In this document: one piece after another, positions 1-7,830 of the stretch | Numbering within the stretch: position 1 is the stretch's first letter | Layout of the letters: every line of letters starts with the position of its first letter | NCBI GenBank assembly: GCA_025358925.1 | Contig: JANYHT010000005.1 | Span: forward strand, 1-39,334 | DNA from: Gemmatimonadaceae bacterium | Lineage (GTDB): Bacteria > Gemmatimonadota > Gemmatimonadetes > Gemmatimonadales > Gemmatimonadaceae | DNA length: 39,334 bases | Reading direction: 5' to 3' | Notes under the pieces: model-generated | The model's input: the letters and a program-made list of their open reading frames with translations, nothing else | What the model was told of the DNA's origin: nothing | Databases searched by the model: none | Made by a program: the position numbers and the translations under genes

Positions 1-141
1 GACACGCCGGAGCTCAGTGCCGCCATTGATGCGCTGGCGCGTGCGTGTGATCGCCGTGATACGACGAGCGTGAAAAGCAGCCGTACGGTGATCGAAGAAC
101 GGGCGCCCGGACATCCGGCATTGGTGGCTCCGTGCTACTAA
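1..141 (+). CDS. 3' end of an unidentified protein (partial)
   Basis: Frame 1 is open from the first base to a TAA at 139-141 and gives the last 46 residues of a protein that begins outside the window. The fragment is hydrophilic, starts DTPELSAAIDALARACDRRD and ends VAPCY. No domain is recognisable in so short a piece. The stop codon overlaps the stop codon of the convergent minus-strand gene (TAG read from 140 to 138), so the two genes share their last four bases and there is no room for a terminator between them. The frame is certain to be open, but that it is coding is inferred from the codon pattern and the neat tail-to-tail fit. Confidence 0.6.
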   Translation, partial: DTPELSAAIDALARACDRRDTTSVKSSRTVIEERAPGHPALVAPCY

Positions 142-1334
142 AACCGCCGCTCAAGCATTAACCGCCCACCCAGCACAGTAAAACTGCTCTTCCCAATGCC
201 TGTATCAACGCCACCGATACGTGCGGTCAGCATCGGCTGCAGTGTCCAATCGGCGCCATTGATAGCAAGGCCAACTATCGGCGCCACAGACGTTGACGCG
301 GCCGTCGCTAACCGATTGTCGATCGCAACCGCCGTGAGCACGCGACCACTCACTTCAAACACTGCGTCCACGCGACTCGTGAGCGGCTTTGCGGCACGCG
401 CGCCAGCTTCGAACATCACGTTACCACTATTTGCTAACTCGGTCCCGTCGCGCTTAAGTGCCGAACGCAATCGCAGTGCTCCAAACAGTGCCGCATTCTT
501 CAATTTTGTTGTGGCCGGCATGAACTGCGCGTCCAATGCAACCGTAGGTCCAATCTGAATTTTGACCGGAGCGGTATTCGTGCCGCGGGACACTTTATCT
601 GCGCCAAATAAATCGAGACTCGCGGTAATCAGGCCCTTACTTTCACCGAACAGTCTCGTTGCACCAGCACTGAGGCGTACCACTTCGCCCGGATCATACG
701 AGTTGACCGCAGCGCCGACGGCCAATGCGGCAAATGGATCGTATTGTCCGCGCCACTCGACACTCGTGCCCAGCGCTACGCCCCACTGTTTTGAGGCAGA
801 GGCAAAACTCTTGACAACGCCGAGCGTCGCACCAGCCCCGAAGCCAACCGCTGGTTGCGTCATGTTAATGGCCGGTGATCCCAGCACTGAGAGCGCAGCA
901 GTTTGCGAGCGATCAAGTTTCGTGACGCCCGTGGGAATGTTCGCGCCAAGGGTAATGCGCAGGCCCATACCGTCAAACCGGCGCGATGCGCGGACACGTA
1001 TATCACCGATGCCGCTCAGGGCATCGTCCGACGCGGACGTGCCCGCGACCTTCCGCGTACCGCTGGTGAAGCTCGCGCCTGCATCCAGCAACCACACGCC
1101 GGCGAGTACGGTGCTGTATTGAAGCGGCACCGCGAGATTGGTCGCGGAGAGCACGCGTGTCGAGTCAACACCGGCAAGATCGGACTCCAGCACGCCACCG
1201 GTAAACGTTGTGCGTTCGACAATGATGCCGGTCGTAATTTTTGATGTCGACTTTTGCGCTGTCACAGCGATCGGGCTGAGCACGAAGACGCTCGCGACAA
1301 TACCCTGCGACCAAGGAGAAATCATGCGGCGCAT
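138..1334 (-). CDS. Putative outer-membrane beta-barrel protein
   Basis: A 398-residue protein with an N-terminal signal peptide (basic MRRM, hydrophobic stretch, cleavage likely after AVTAQ). The rest is built of short alternating polar/apolar segments rich in Gly, Ala, Thr and Arg, as in transmembrane beta strands, and the last residue is Phe (LERRF), the usual C-terminal signal for insertion by the BAM complex. I infer an outer-membrane barrel; no specific family or substrate is recognised. The chosen ATG (1332-1334) overlaps the TGA of the upstream CsgG-like gene in a TGATG junction, which implies translational coupling; a second ATG lies three codons further in (1325). The frame is open upstream to 1400 but that part would lie inside the previous gene. 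The pairing suggests that barrel and lipoprotein act together in the envelope. Confidence 0.7.
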   Translation of the reverse strand: MRRMISPWSQGIVASVFVLSPIAVTAQKSTSKITTGIIVERTTFTGGVLESDLAGVDSTRVLSATNLAVPLQYSTVLAGVWLLDAGASFTSGTRKVAGTSASDDALSGIGDIRVRASRRFDGMGLRITLGANIPTGVTKLDRSQTAALSVLGSPAINMTQPAVGFGAGATLGVVKSFASASKQWGVALGTSVEWRGQYDPFAALAVGAAVNSYDPGEVVRLSAGATRLFGESKGLITASLDLFGADKVSRGTNTAPVKIQIGPTVALDAQFMPATTKLKNAALFGALRLRSALKRDGTELANSGNVMFEAGARAAKPLTSRVDAVFEVSGRVLTAVAIDNRLATAASTSVAPIVGLAINGADWTLQPMLTARIGGVDTGIGKSSFTVLGGRLMLERRF

Positions 1335-2266
1335 CACGGTGTAATCCGCACGATCACTGTGCCCGCGGCCGGTGACAGCGCCGGGCACGTGGGCGGGCAC
1401 AACGCTGGTGGTGCTGCGGAGCGCACCACGCGATCTGTGACGCTGAGCAGCAATTCGTCAAGCAACAGATCAAACGGACGTCGCGTTGTTGCAAGCGCAG
1501 CGATAGACGCAGGAGGCAATACGGGCGACGCGCCAATCAATGCCGGTGCTTCTGTCGGCGAGAGTGCGTCAACGGCCTCCTTAAAATTTGGATCAAGCTT
1601 TACGGCTTGCGCATAGAACTGTCGTGCTTGCGTCATGTTGCCCATCGCCTCGGCACGACGACCATTGCCGAACGCAATCAACGCGTCCACTCGGCGCGTG
1701 GGTCGCTTGGCGAGTCGCTCGCGTTCAGCAGGCGAAAGTGCGATGCCAAGTTTTTCGAACGTTTGCTGCGCCAGGCGCTCCTGCCCATCAATCAGCGCAT
1801 TGAGCGCGATGCGTTCAGAAAAAACCAATTCTGTCGTACCCAATTGCACATTCAGCACCGAAACGTCAACTGACGCACCATTTGGCGTGCGACTCACAAC
1901 ACCGCTGAGTACGCGTTCGGCGCCCACCAACTGTCCCGCACGCGGTACTGATTGCGGCGCGACACGACCGCTCGCGGCAAGTCCAAGTTCCTTGAGCACC
2001 GCGTCAAGACGAGCTCGTTCTACAACTCGCAGTCGTGGGACCAACGCGAGATCGCGCGTGAGCATTTCGGAAAGGGCGAAGCCAAGCCCTTCCATGCCCA
2101 CACCACCCGTGAGCGGTAGCACGGCGACGGTGCGCGACGACGGCATCACAGGTCCAACTGGTTTTGCCGGTACGCTCGACGTCGCGCACGACATGAGTAC
2201 CCCGCCAGCAACAGTGAACATGAAGAGAACAGCACAGCGACGGTACGGCTGCAGCGCAAAACTCAT
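1334..2266 (-). CDS. CsgG/FlgO-like envelope lipoprotein with TPR-like tail
   Basis: A 310-residue predicted lipoprotein. The signal peptide ends in a lipobox-like LMSC (Cys about residue 30). The next 120 residues follow the CsgG/FlgO-type fold: a strand TVAVLPL, a helix with ALSEMLTRDLA, then RLRVVERARLDAVLKELGL and a segment on the level of 'GAERVLSGVVSR'. This pattern is typical of proteins that find the last-named 'enzyme-like' ER...L motif in FlgO/CsgG relatives. A helical stretch near residues 210-245 (ARQFYAQAVKLDPNFKEA) resembles one TPR. CsgG itself forms an export pore, but most short homologues have no known role. The ATG at 2266 was chosen because the signal peptide starts there; the frame extends to 2314. 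A promoter candidate sits at 2333-2362, and the barrel gene follows with a 1-nt overlap. A second CsgG-like gene lies at 6990. Confidence 0.72.
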   Translation of the reverse strand: MSFALQPYRRCAVLFMFTVAGGVLMSCATSSVPAKPVGPVMPSSRTVAVLPLTGGVGMEGLGFALSEMLTRDLALVPRLRVVERARLDAVLKELGLAASGRVAPQSVPRAGQLVGAERVLSGVVSRTPNGASVDVSVLNVQLGTTELVFSERIALNALIDGQERLAQQTFEKLGIALSPAERERLAKRPTRRVDALIAFGNGRRAEAMGNMTQARQFYAQAVKLDPNFKEAVDALSPTEAPALIGASPVLPPASIAALATTRRPFDLLLDELLLSVTDRVVRSAAPPALCPPTCPALSPAAGTVIVRITP

Positions 2267-2301
2267 CGGGTGACCAGAGTGCGGTACTTGCCAAGTGAAA
2301 C

Positions 2302-2383
2302 GGCCTCGCGGCACAATGCGTGTCGACGGCCTATTCTATCTGACGCGTCGGCCTCGCGGCAAGAGGATCGATACGCTATTCTA
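2302..2383. repeat. Two-copy direct repeat in a divergent promoter region
   Basis: GGCCTCGCGGCA occurs at 2302-2313 and 2350-2361, and CTATTCTA follows each copy at 2331-2338 and 2376-2383. The two boxes are 17 nt apart in the first copy and 14 nt in the second. The repeat lies between the divergent CsgG-like lipoprotein and Ig-like protein genes, so it may be a duplicated operator or promoter. Confidence 0.6.
2333..2362 (-). promoter_or_regulatory. Candidate sigma70-type promoter for the CsgG-like/barrel unit
   Basis: On the minus strand TTGCCG (2362-2357) and TAGAAT (2338-2333) are spaced by 18 nt, fairly close to the TTGACA/TATAAT consensus. Transcription would start near 2326, about 60 nt before the start codon at 2266. 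The -35 element lies inside one copy of a direct repeat and the -10 inside the other. Assigned by eye only. Confidence 0.35.
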
Positions 2384-2439
2384 GCGCAGATAGCTTTCCC
2401 TTCGTCTTTCTCGACGTGCCAACCTCGACGCGTAGCGCA

Positions 2440-5247
2440 ATGCCCATGGTTAGCCGACTTCGTGCGCGATGGTTCGCGCTTGCGCTGCTCGCGATGCAGC
2501 CCATCGCGTGCGCAGAAAAAACTCTCGTGACCGCGCTGGGTACTGGCGACGCGCGACTTGGGATTGCTGTCTCGCTCGGTACGCTCGCTGCCGATGGCGA
2601 TATCACGGCGGTTCGTGTAACTGCGCGATACACTGTGTCGGGTGCCGTCGTGCTGCTGAAAGACGTCACGGTTCCGTACGCGCAGGGGCAGACGCGCGAC
2701 GTCGCACTCTCGCTCGACATCACGCAATGCTTGCGAGACGTCAGCACCGTCGCGATTACGGCAACGAATTGTCCGGTACAAGTGACAGTGGACGTGCTCG
2801 CGGGCACACGAGTGTTGGCACGTGATGTGTTGCCCGTCGTGCAGGTACGCGCGGGTGAGTCGGCGTCGACGCCGGCGCTCGCGGCGCGCGGTGCGACATC
2901 GGTCCGTCTTGTCTATAACGGCGCCACCGCGCCGACCTCGCTCTCGTTCGTAGTTGGATCAACTGCGTCGCTGTCGGCCGAACCCCTCGATGCGGCAAGC
3001 GTGTCGATTGCGGGTCGCACGCTTGTGTGGACAACGTCGGCGCCGACGGTTGCCAGCGTCAGTGCGACTGGTGTGATCACTGGCGTTTCGGTTGGTACCG
3101 CGACGGTCACCGCAACAACGGGTACTGGCGCGGCATTGGTGCAAAACAGCATCACTATAAACGTCACGGCTCCCATTCCGGCGTCCGTGGAAGTCGCTCC
3201 GGCAACGACTACCATCGCGGTTGGCGCAACACAATTGCTCACGATAATTGTGAAGGATGCTGCGGGTATCGCCATCACACCCACACCCGCGCTGACATTT
3301 GCAAGTACGCAACCCATCGTAGCGACGGTGTCCGCGACGGGAACGGTCACGGCAATCGCGGCAGGATCAACAATCATTACCGCGCGCACCGCGAATGGCG
3401 TGACGGGTACAGCAACGATAGGCGTGTTCGCGGTACCTGCGAGTGTGCGGTTCACACCTACGTCAGCGAGTCTTGACGTTGGAGCAACACAAACGTTTGC
3501 GCCAACCGTAAGCGACGCCGCAGGTGTCGCGATCACACCAACGCCAACGCTGCAGTGGAGTTCATCCTCGAGTATTGTGGCCACCGTGACACAGTCGGGA
3601 GTTGTTACGGCCGTCGCGTCCGGCAGCGCAACAATCACGGCCACAACGTCAAATGGTATCGTCGGCACAGCAACGGTGGTCGTCGCCGCCGTGCCGACTA
3701 GCGTTACACTCGCTCCGCTCGCGACAACACTGAATGTCGGAGCGACACAAACGCTTACGCCAACGGTACGCGACGCAGCAGCCGTCATCATCACGCCAAC
3801 GCCCGCGCTGACGTGGACAACCTCTGCGGCAACTGTCGCAACGGTATCGCAAGCGGGTGTTGTAACGGCCGTTGCACCGGGCACAGCGACCATCACGGCA
3901 CAAACCAGTAACGGTATTCGCGGAACGGCAACGTTCAGCGTGCAAGGTGTACCTGCGACACTCACCATAACGCCGCTGTCCGCATCACTCGGCGTCGGCG
4001 CGACACAAGCGTTGACGCCACTCGTACGTGATGCCGCCGGTGTCGATATCACCTCGAGCTCGCCCGTTACATGGTCGAGCGCCAACACCAGCGTGGCGAG
4101 CGTGTCATCCACCGGTCTGGTTACGGGCATCGCCAGTGGAGTAACCACGATTACTGCACGCACCGCAAATAACGTCACCGCAAGCGCGTCAATCACCGTC
4201 GGCACCGCAGGTACGTACTCTGGGCGAGTCTTCGATTTTGAAACGAACACCGGCATTGTTGGCGCCACGATCACGCTGAACAGCGGCGGCCAAGTCCAGC
4301 GCGTAGTAACGACAGACAACGCCGGCAACTACACCTCAGGTAGCATTGTTGGTGGTCCGTTCGACATTCGAGTCATCGCCAACGGCTATACGTCAGCAAG
4401 CATTGTCGGTGCCGCCAGCAACGGCGCCCAAACACTGGAAGCGATTCCATTGGTCAAAACAGCAGTCGGCGGCGGCACAATTTCCGGCACGGTGCTCAAT
4501 GCGACCACCAACCAACAAATCGTGACCACCGGTACGTTGGATTTATACGCTGGCGTGAATACAACGACGGGTATCATTCTCGCCACGACTACCACCGCAA
4601 CGTCCGGCTTCTATCAATTCTCAACGGTGAATGCTGGCACCTATACCGTTGCCGCGCGCGCCACGGGATTCAGCAATGGCAGTCGCACCGTAGTCTCACT
4701 CGGTGCCGGTCGCGTGGCGTCATCGCAGAACGTGTTGCTCTCGCCGACGTCCAGCACGGGATCATTGCGCATTGTGTTGACGTGGGGCGCACTGCCGCCA
4801 GACTTGGATTCACACCTCACTGGTCCGAGTATAAATGGGACCAGCTTTTGGGTCTACTATGCGTCACGCGGTTCGTGTACCACGTTCCCGTACGCGTGCC
4901 TCGACGTTGACGCGGTGAACGGACGTGGTCCAGAAACAATTTCCATCGCGCAACGCACCACCGGACGTTACGTGTACTCAGTACATAATTACTCGGCGGG
5001 CAATAGTACGTCTGACGTTGGACTGTCCAGCTCCGGCGCGCGTGTCGATGTGTATGGTGCGACGGGGTTACTGCAAAGCTTCGCAGTACCTTCACTGCCA
5101 GGCACGCTGTGGACGGTGTTTGATTGGGACGGCGTGACCATTCGTGCCATCAACACCATCAACGGCCTCGCACCACCTGCGTCCAGCGCACCACCGGGTG
5201 CGATCCGCGCGGAACCGGCCGTGTTGCCACCCAAGATTAAGCCGTAG
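2440..5247 (+). CDS. Large surface protein: five Ig-like (BIG2) repeats, two CarboxypepD_reg-like domains, YfaP/DUF2135-like C-terminus
   Basis: A 935-residue exported protein, with a hydrophobic signal segment ending in PIAC (a poor lipobox, so lipidation is possible only). About residues 30-150 form a unique domain. From about 158 come five bacterial Ig-like domains with the BIG2 signature (VATVSATGTVTAI.AG.ATITA); the last four are encoded by units of exactly 258 bp beginning at 3181, 3439, 3697 and 3955. Around 592-770 are two domains like the carboxypeptidase regulatory fold (YSGRVFDFETNTGIVGATI; GTISGTVLNATTNQQI). The last about 150 residues resemble YfaP/DUF2135 (IVLTWGALPPDLDSHL, then VYSVHNYS). 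Such proteins are usually cell-surface adhesins or scaffold proteins. The ATG at 2440 gives a compact signal peptide; a GTG at 2416 and an ATG at 2446 are alternatives. Ends 14 bp from the convergent kinase gene. Confidence 0.82.
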   Translation: MPMVSRLRARWFALALLAMQPIACAEKTLVTALGTGDARLGIAVSLGTLAADGDITAVRVTARYTVSGAVVLLKDVTVPYAQGQTRDVALSLDITQCLRDVSTVAITATNCPVQVTVDVLAGTRVLARDVLPVVQVRAGESASTPALAARGATSVRLVYNGATAPTSLSFVVGSTASLSAEPLDAASVSIAGRTLVWTTSAPTVASVSATGVITGVSVGTATVTATTGTGAALVQNSITINVTAPIPASVEVAPATTTIAVGATQLLTIIVKDAAGIAITPTPALTFASTQPIVATVSATGTVTAIAAGSTIITARTANGVTGTATIGVFAVPASVRFTPTSASLDVGATQTFAPTVSDAAGVAITPTPTLQWSSSSSIVATVTQSGVVTAVASGSATITATTSNGIVGTATVVVAAVPTSVTLAPLATTLNVGATQTLTPTVRDAAAVIITPTPALTWTTSAATVATVSQAGVVTAVAPGTATITAQTSNGIRGTATFSVQGVPATLTITPLSASLGVGATQALTPLVRDAAGVDITSSSPVTWSSANTSVASVSSTGLVTGIASGVTTITARTANNVTASASITVGTAGTYSGRVFDFETNTGIVGATITLNSGGQVQRVVTTDNAGNYTSGSIVGGPFDIRVIANGYTSASIVGAASNGAQTLEAIPLVKTAVGGGTISGTVLNATTNQQIVTTGTLDLYAGVNTTTGIILATTTTATSGFYQFSTVNAGTYTVAARATGFSNGSRTVVSLGAGRVASSQNVLLSPTSSTGSLRIVLTWGALPPDLDSHLTGPSINGTSFWVYYASRGSCTTFPYACLDVDAVNGRGPETISIAQRTTGRYVYSVHNYSAGNSTSDVGLSSSGARVDVYGATGLLQSFAVPSLPGTLWTVFDWDGVTIRAINTINGLAPPASSAPPGAIRAEPAVLPPKIKP
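3181..4212 (+). repeat. Four tandem 258-bp coding repeats (Ig-like domains)
   Basis: Corresponding codons recur at 3181, 3439, 3697 and 3955, a spacing of exactly 258 bp (86 residues) with no indels. The copies are diverged at DNA level but keep the order PASVxxxP, VGATQ, D(A)AGVxIT, VATVS, ITA. A fifth, more diverged copy precedes them (about 2911-3180). Confidence 0.85.
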
Positions 5248-5261
5248 CGCGCCACGTATGG

Positions 5262-6881
5262 CTAGCAGCCGTAGAGCGACGTATTTCGTGTAACGGAGTT
5301 GCGATCCGCAACCGACGTTGCGACACCGCGTGCACGACTGAGCGTGCTACACGCGCCCGCTCGATCACCGGCGAGCTTCAGCAAGTTGGCCTTCAACAAA
5401 TACGCGCGCGCACTATCGGACGGCGTCTGTGCGCTTGGTAGCAGCACGTTAATGCGCGCGATTAAGTCATTCGCATGCGCAGGGTCATCATGACCCTCGT
5501 CCGCTAAGAGCAACGCATCGAGTGAGTCGCGCACGACGTCGAGTCGCGCGCTCAGGTCACTCAGATTTTTTACGGGACGCGTTGACGCGATTGTTGTATC
5601 AACGTTGGGCCGAAGAACAACGGGTGAAGGTGATGTGCTCACGGTCGATTGAGTGCGCGTAACTGCGGCGACCGAGTCAAGCACTGGCGCGGCTGGTGCC
5701 GCCGCACGCATTGTGCTATCGCCAACGCGCAGTGGCACGACACCGCTGGCGATCGGCGCCTGCAATGGTCCGCGATCCTTGCGCATCACCACCAGTACTA
5801 ACGCAGCAGCAACAAGCACAAGCACTCCAATGGTTGGCGCGATCCAGCGTGGCCGACGGATCGCGTTTCCTTCACCGGAAGCAACAGGTGTTGGCAGCAC
5901 GCGCACACCACCACTCGGCATTGGACGCGTGTTGCCGTCCATCGCATCCCGCAACGCTTCGGAAAATGCCGCCGCCGATGGATAGCGGCCACTTGGTTCA
6001 CGCGCCAACACGCGATCAAACACCGCCTGCAAGCCCACGGGCCACGCACGCGAAGGCGCTACTTCGTCAAGCCGCAACGGTGCGTCCATCAACACGGCGC
6101 TAAATCCGCGCTCTGGCGTTGGTGCCGCAAACGGTAACGTGTTGGTCAGAGCACGAAACGCCAACAAGCCCAACGCAAAAACATCAGAGCGACAATCAAT
6201 CGTCGACCCAAGAAACTGCTCCGGACTCATATACTGCGGCGTGCCCGTGACAAATCCTGGCGTCGTGAGCGTATCATCGTTATCGGGACCGATGGCCTTC
6301 GCGATGCCAAAGTCCACAATTTTTGCGCACTCTCGGCCGTCGGCAGTTGTCATCAGGAGCACGTTGTCGGGCTTGAGATCGCGATGCACAATATCCAATC
6401 GATGTGCGGCGCCTAGTCCGTCTGCAAGTTGCGTTATCAGCGATACCACGCGCACCGACGGCAGGGCGCCCTCTTGATCGAGCACCCACGACAGCGTCGG
6501 TCCGGGGATGTACTCCATGGCAAGGTACGTCCCGCCACCAGCTAACCGTCCAAAATCGAAGACCCGCGCCACATGCGGATTCTCAATGCGGCTTGTGCTA
6601 CTGGCCTCGCGCGTAAACCGCGCGACCGCGGCCGGATCATTGGTGAGTCGAGCGTGGAGGACTTTGACGGCGACTTTTCGGGGAAGGTGGACGTGGTGTC
6701 CCAAGTACACGCGTCCCATGCCACCTTCACCCAGAAGCGCCGTGATCACGTAGCGCTCATCGATCACGCTGTCGATCAGACTATCGCCCGCACTCCCACC
6801 TTGCAGCGCCGAACCGTCGGCCGCGCAAAAGATGTGTTCGTCTTCGTAGATCCGGTCGCACAGCGGGCAAGTTTTGGACAT
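5262..6881 (-). CDS. Membrane-anchored Ser/Thr protein kinase with N-terminal zinc ribbon
   Basis: A 539-residue eukaryotic-like (Hanks-type) kinase. Residues 5-19 (CPLC...FC, then DG) form a small zinc-ribbon-like motif. The kinase domain runs about 44-315: glycine loop GEGGMG (51-56), ATP-binding Lys73, catalytic HRDLKPDN (His166, Asp168), DFG (Asp190), and the activation-segment end GTPQYMSPEQ. All catalytic residues are present, so it should be active. A single membrane segment lies at about 347-366, followed by a 170-residue extracytoplasmic part ending in a helical region (AYLLKANLLKLAGDRAGAC) that has no sensory domain I recognise. It would phosphorylate cytoplasmic or envelope-associated proteins in response to a signal outside. 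The start at 6881 places the zinc ribbon at the N-terminus. Divergent from the CsgG-like gene at 6990. Confidence 0.93.
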   Translation of the reverse strand: MSKTCPLCDRIYEDEHIFCAADGSALQGGSAGDSLIDSVIDERYVITALLGEGGMGRVYLGHHVHLPRKVAVKVLHARLTNDPAAVARFTREASSTSRIENPHVARVFDFGRLAGGGTYLAMEYIPGPTLSWVLDQEGALPSVRVVSLITQLADGLGAAHRLDIVHRDLKPDNVLLMTTADGRECAKIVDFGIAKAIGPDNDDTLTTPGFVTGTPQYMSPEQFLGSTIDCRSDVFALGLLAFRALTNTLPFAAPTPERGFSAVLMDAPLRLDEVAPSRAWPVGLQAVFDRVLAREPSGRYPSAAAFSEALRDAMDGNTRPMPSGGVRVLPTPVASGEGNAIRRPRWIAPTIGVLVLVAAALVLVVMRKDRGPLQAPIASGVVPLRVGDSTMRAAAPAAPVLDSVAAVTRTQSTVSTSPSPVVLRPNVDTTIASTRPVKNLSDLSARLDVVRDSLDALLLADEGHDDPAHANDLIARINVLLPSAQTPSDSARAYLLKANLLKLAGDRAGACSTLSRARGVATSVADRNSVTRNTSLYGC

Positions 6882-6989
6882 CGGCAGGGGTCACGGTGAA
6901 CGAAATCAAACGGCAGACGCAGCGCGAGCATGACAGGTCATCTTGACGCTGAATTGGCGATGCACCAACGTCAATGAGCATGCAGACGC

Positions 6990-7769
6990 ATGTTACCCCT
7001 CTTTTCCGAGGTTCTGGTGTCCCGCACCACATCTGCCCATGCAGTGCCGCTAACCCGCGTGAACCGAATCCTCACCGTCGTCGGGCTGTCGCTGACCGTT
7101 GCGATACAGACGGCGAGCGCTCAGGCGCGCATCATGGATACGCGTCCTACCGTTGCCGTATTCTACTTCGACAACGGATCGCTTGTTGACAACGCCAAGT
7201 TCGAACCGCTGCGTAAAGGGTTGGCGATGATGCTTGGCTACGAATTGGCGCGAAATCCAGGCATTCGGGTGGTGGAGCGCGACAAACTACAGGAACTCTT
7301 GGCCGAACAGAACTTGCAAAATTCAGATCGGGTCGATCCCGCGACGGCCGTGCGTTTGGGCAAATTGCTCGGCGCTCGGCATTTCATTGACGGAACCTTC
7401 ATCATTGACGCGAGCAAGAAGCTGCGCATTGACGTGCGCGCGGTGAATACGGAGACTGGGCAGTGGGATTATGTCGAGACCATTCGCGGCAAGTCCGATC
7501 ATTTGCTCGACATTGTCGGAGAGCTCGGCGCAAAAATAAATAAGGGGATGAAGTTGCCGGAGATTCCCATTGTGAAGGGCGCGGTTGTGCCAGCGACGCG
7601 TGGGCCCAATCAGGAACGCATTTCGCAATTAGTCAGTCGTGCAGAGGAGGAGATGGACCGCGGGAATACGAAGTACGCCGCGACGTTATACCGGAACGTG
7701 TTGGAGTTGAACAAAAACTATGATTTGGCGCAGACGCGGTTGGCTAGCATAGAACGTTTGGCGAAATAG
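6990..7769 (+). CDS. CsgG/FlgO-like periplasmic protein
   Basis: A 259-residue exported protein. After a hydrophobic signal segment ending ASAQA, the core has the CsgG-type order: strand TVAVFYFDNGS, helix PLRKGLAMMLGYELA, then IRVVERDKLQELLAEQNLQ and the signature ARLGKLLGARHFIDGTFI-like segment (VRLGKLLGARHFIDGTF), followed by strands for RIDVRAVNTETGQWDYVET. The C-terminal 60 residues look like a TPR-like pair of helices (ISQLVSRAEEEMDRGNTKYA). It is the second CsgG-like protein in 7 kb and shares this domain order with the lipoprotein at 1334-2266, but lacks a lipobox. The start is uncertain: ATG at 6990 gives a long N-terminus, GTG at 7059 a compact signal peptide (VNRILTVVGLSLTVAIQ). 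It lies divergent from the kinase and just upstream of the BTAD protein (61 bp). Confidence 0.75.
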   Translation: MLPLFSEVLVSRTTSAHAVPLTRVNRILTVVGLSLTVAIQTASAQARIMDTRPTVAVFYFDNGSLVDNAKFEPLRKGLAMMLGYELARNPGIRVVERDKLQELLAEQNLQNSDRVDPATAVRLGKLLGARHFIDGTFIIDASKKLRIDVRAVNTETGQWDYVETIRGKSDHLLDIVGELGAKINKGMKLPEIPIVKGAVVPATRGPNQERISQLVSRAEEEMDRGNTKYAATLYRNVLELNKNYDLAQTRLASIERLAK

Positions 7770-7830
7770 GTTGCAGTCGGCGATACCCTGTTGACGCCGC
7801 ATTGACGCGCACGCGCTATGTGTTCGCGCG

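Noticed and set aside
3181-4212. Regular repeats as a CRISPR or VNTR array
   Set aside because: The 258-bp units are protein-coding, diverged and without short identical repeats and spacers.
2913-4328. A 471-codon open frame antisense to the Ig-like repeats
   Set aside because: It is rich in Val/Ala/Thr as expected from the complement of Thr/Ala/Val repeat codons, has no domain, and the plus-strand domains are clear.
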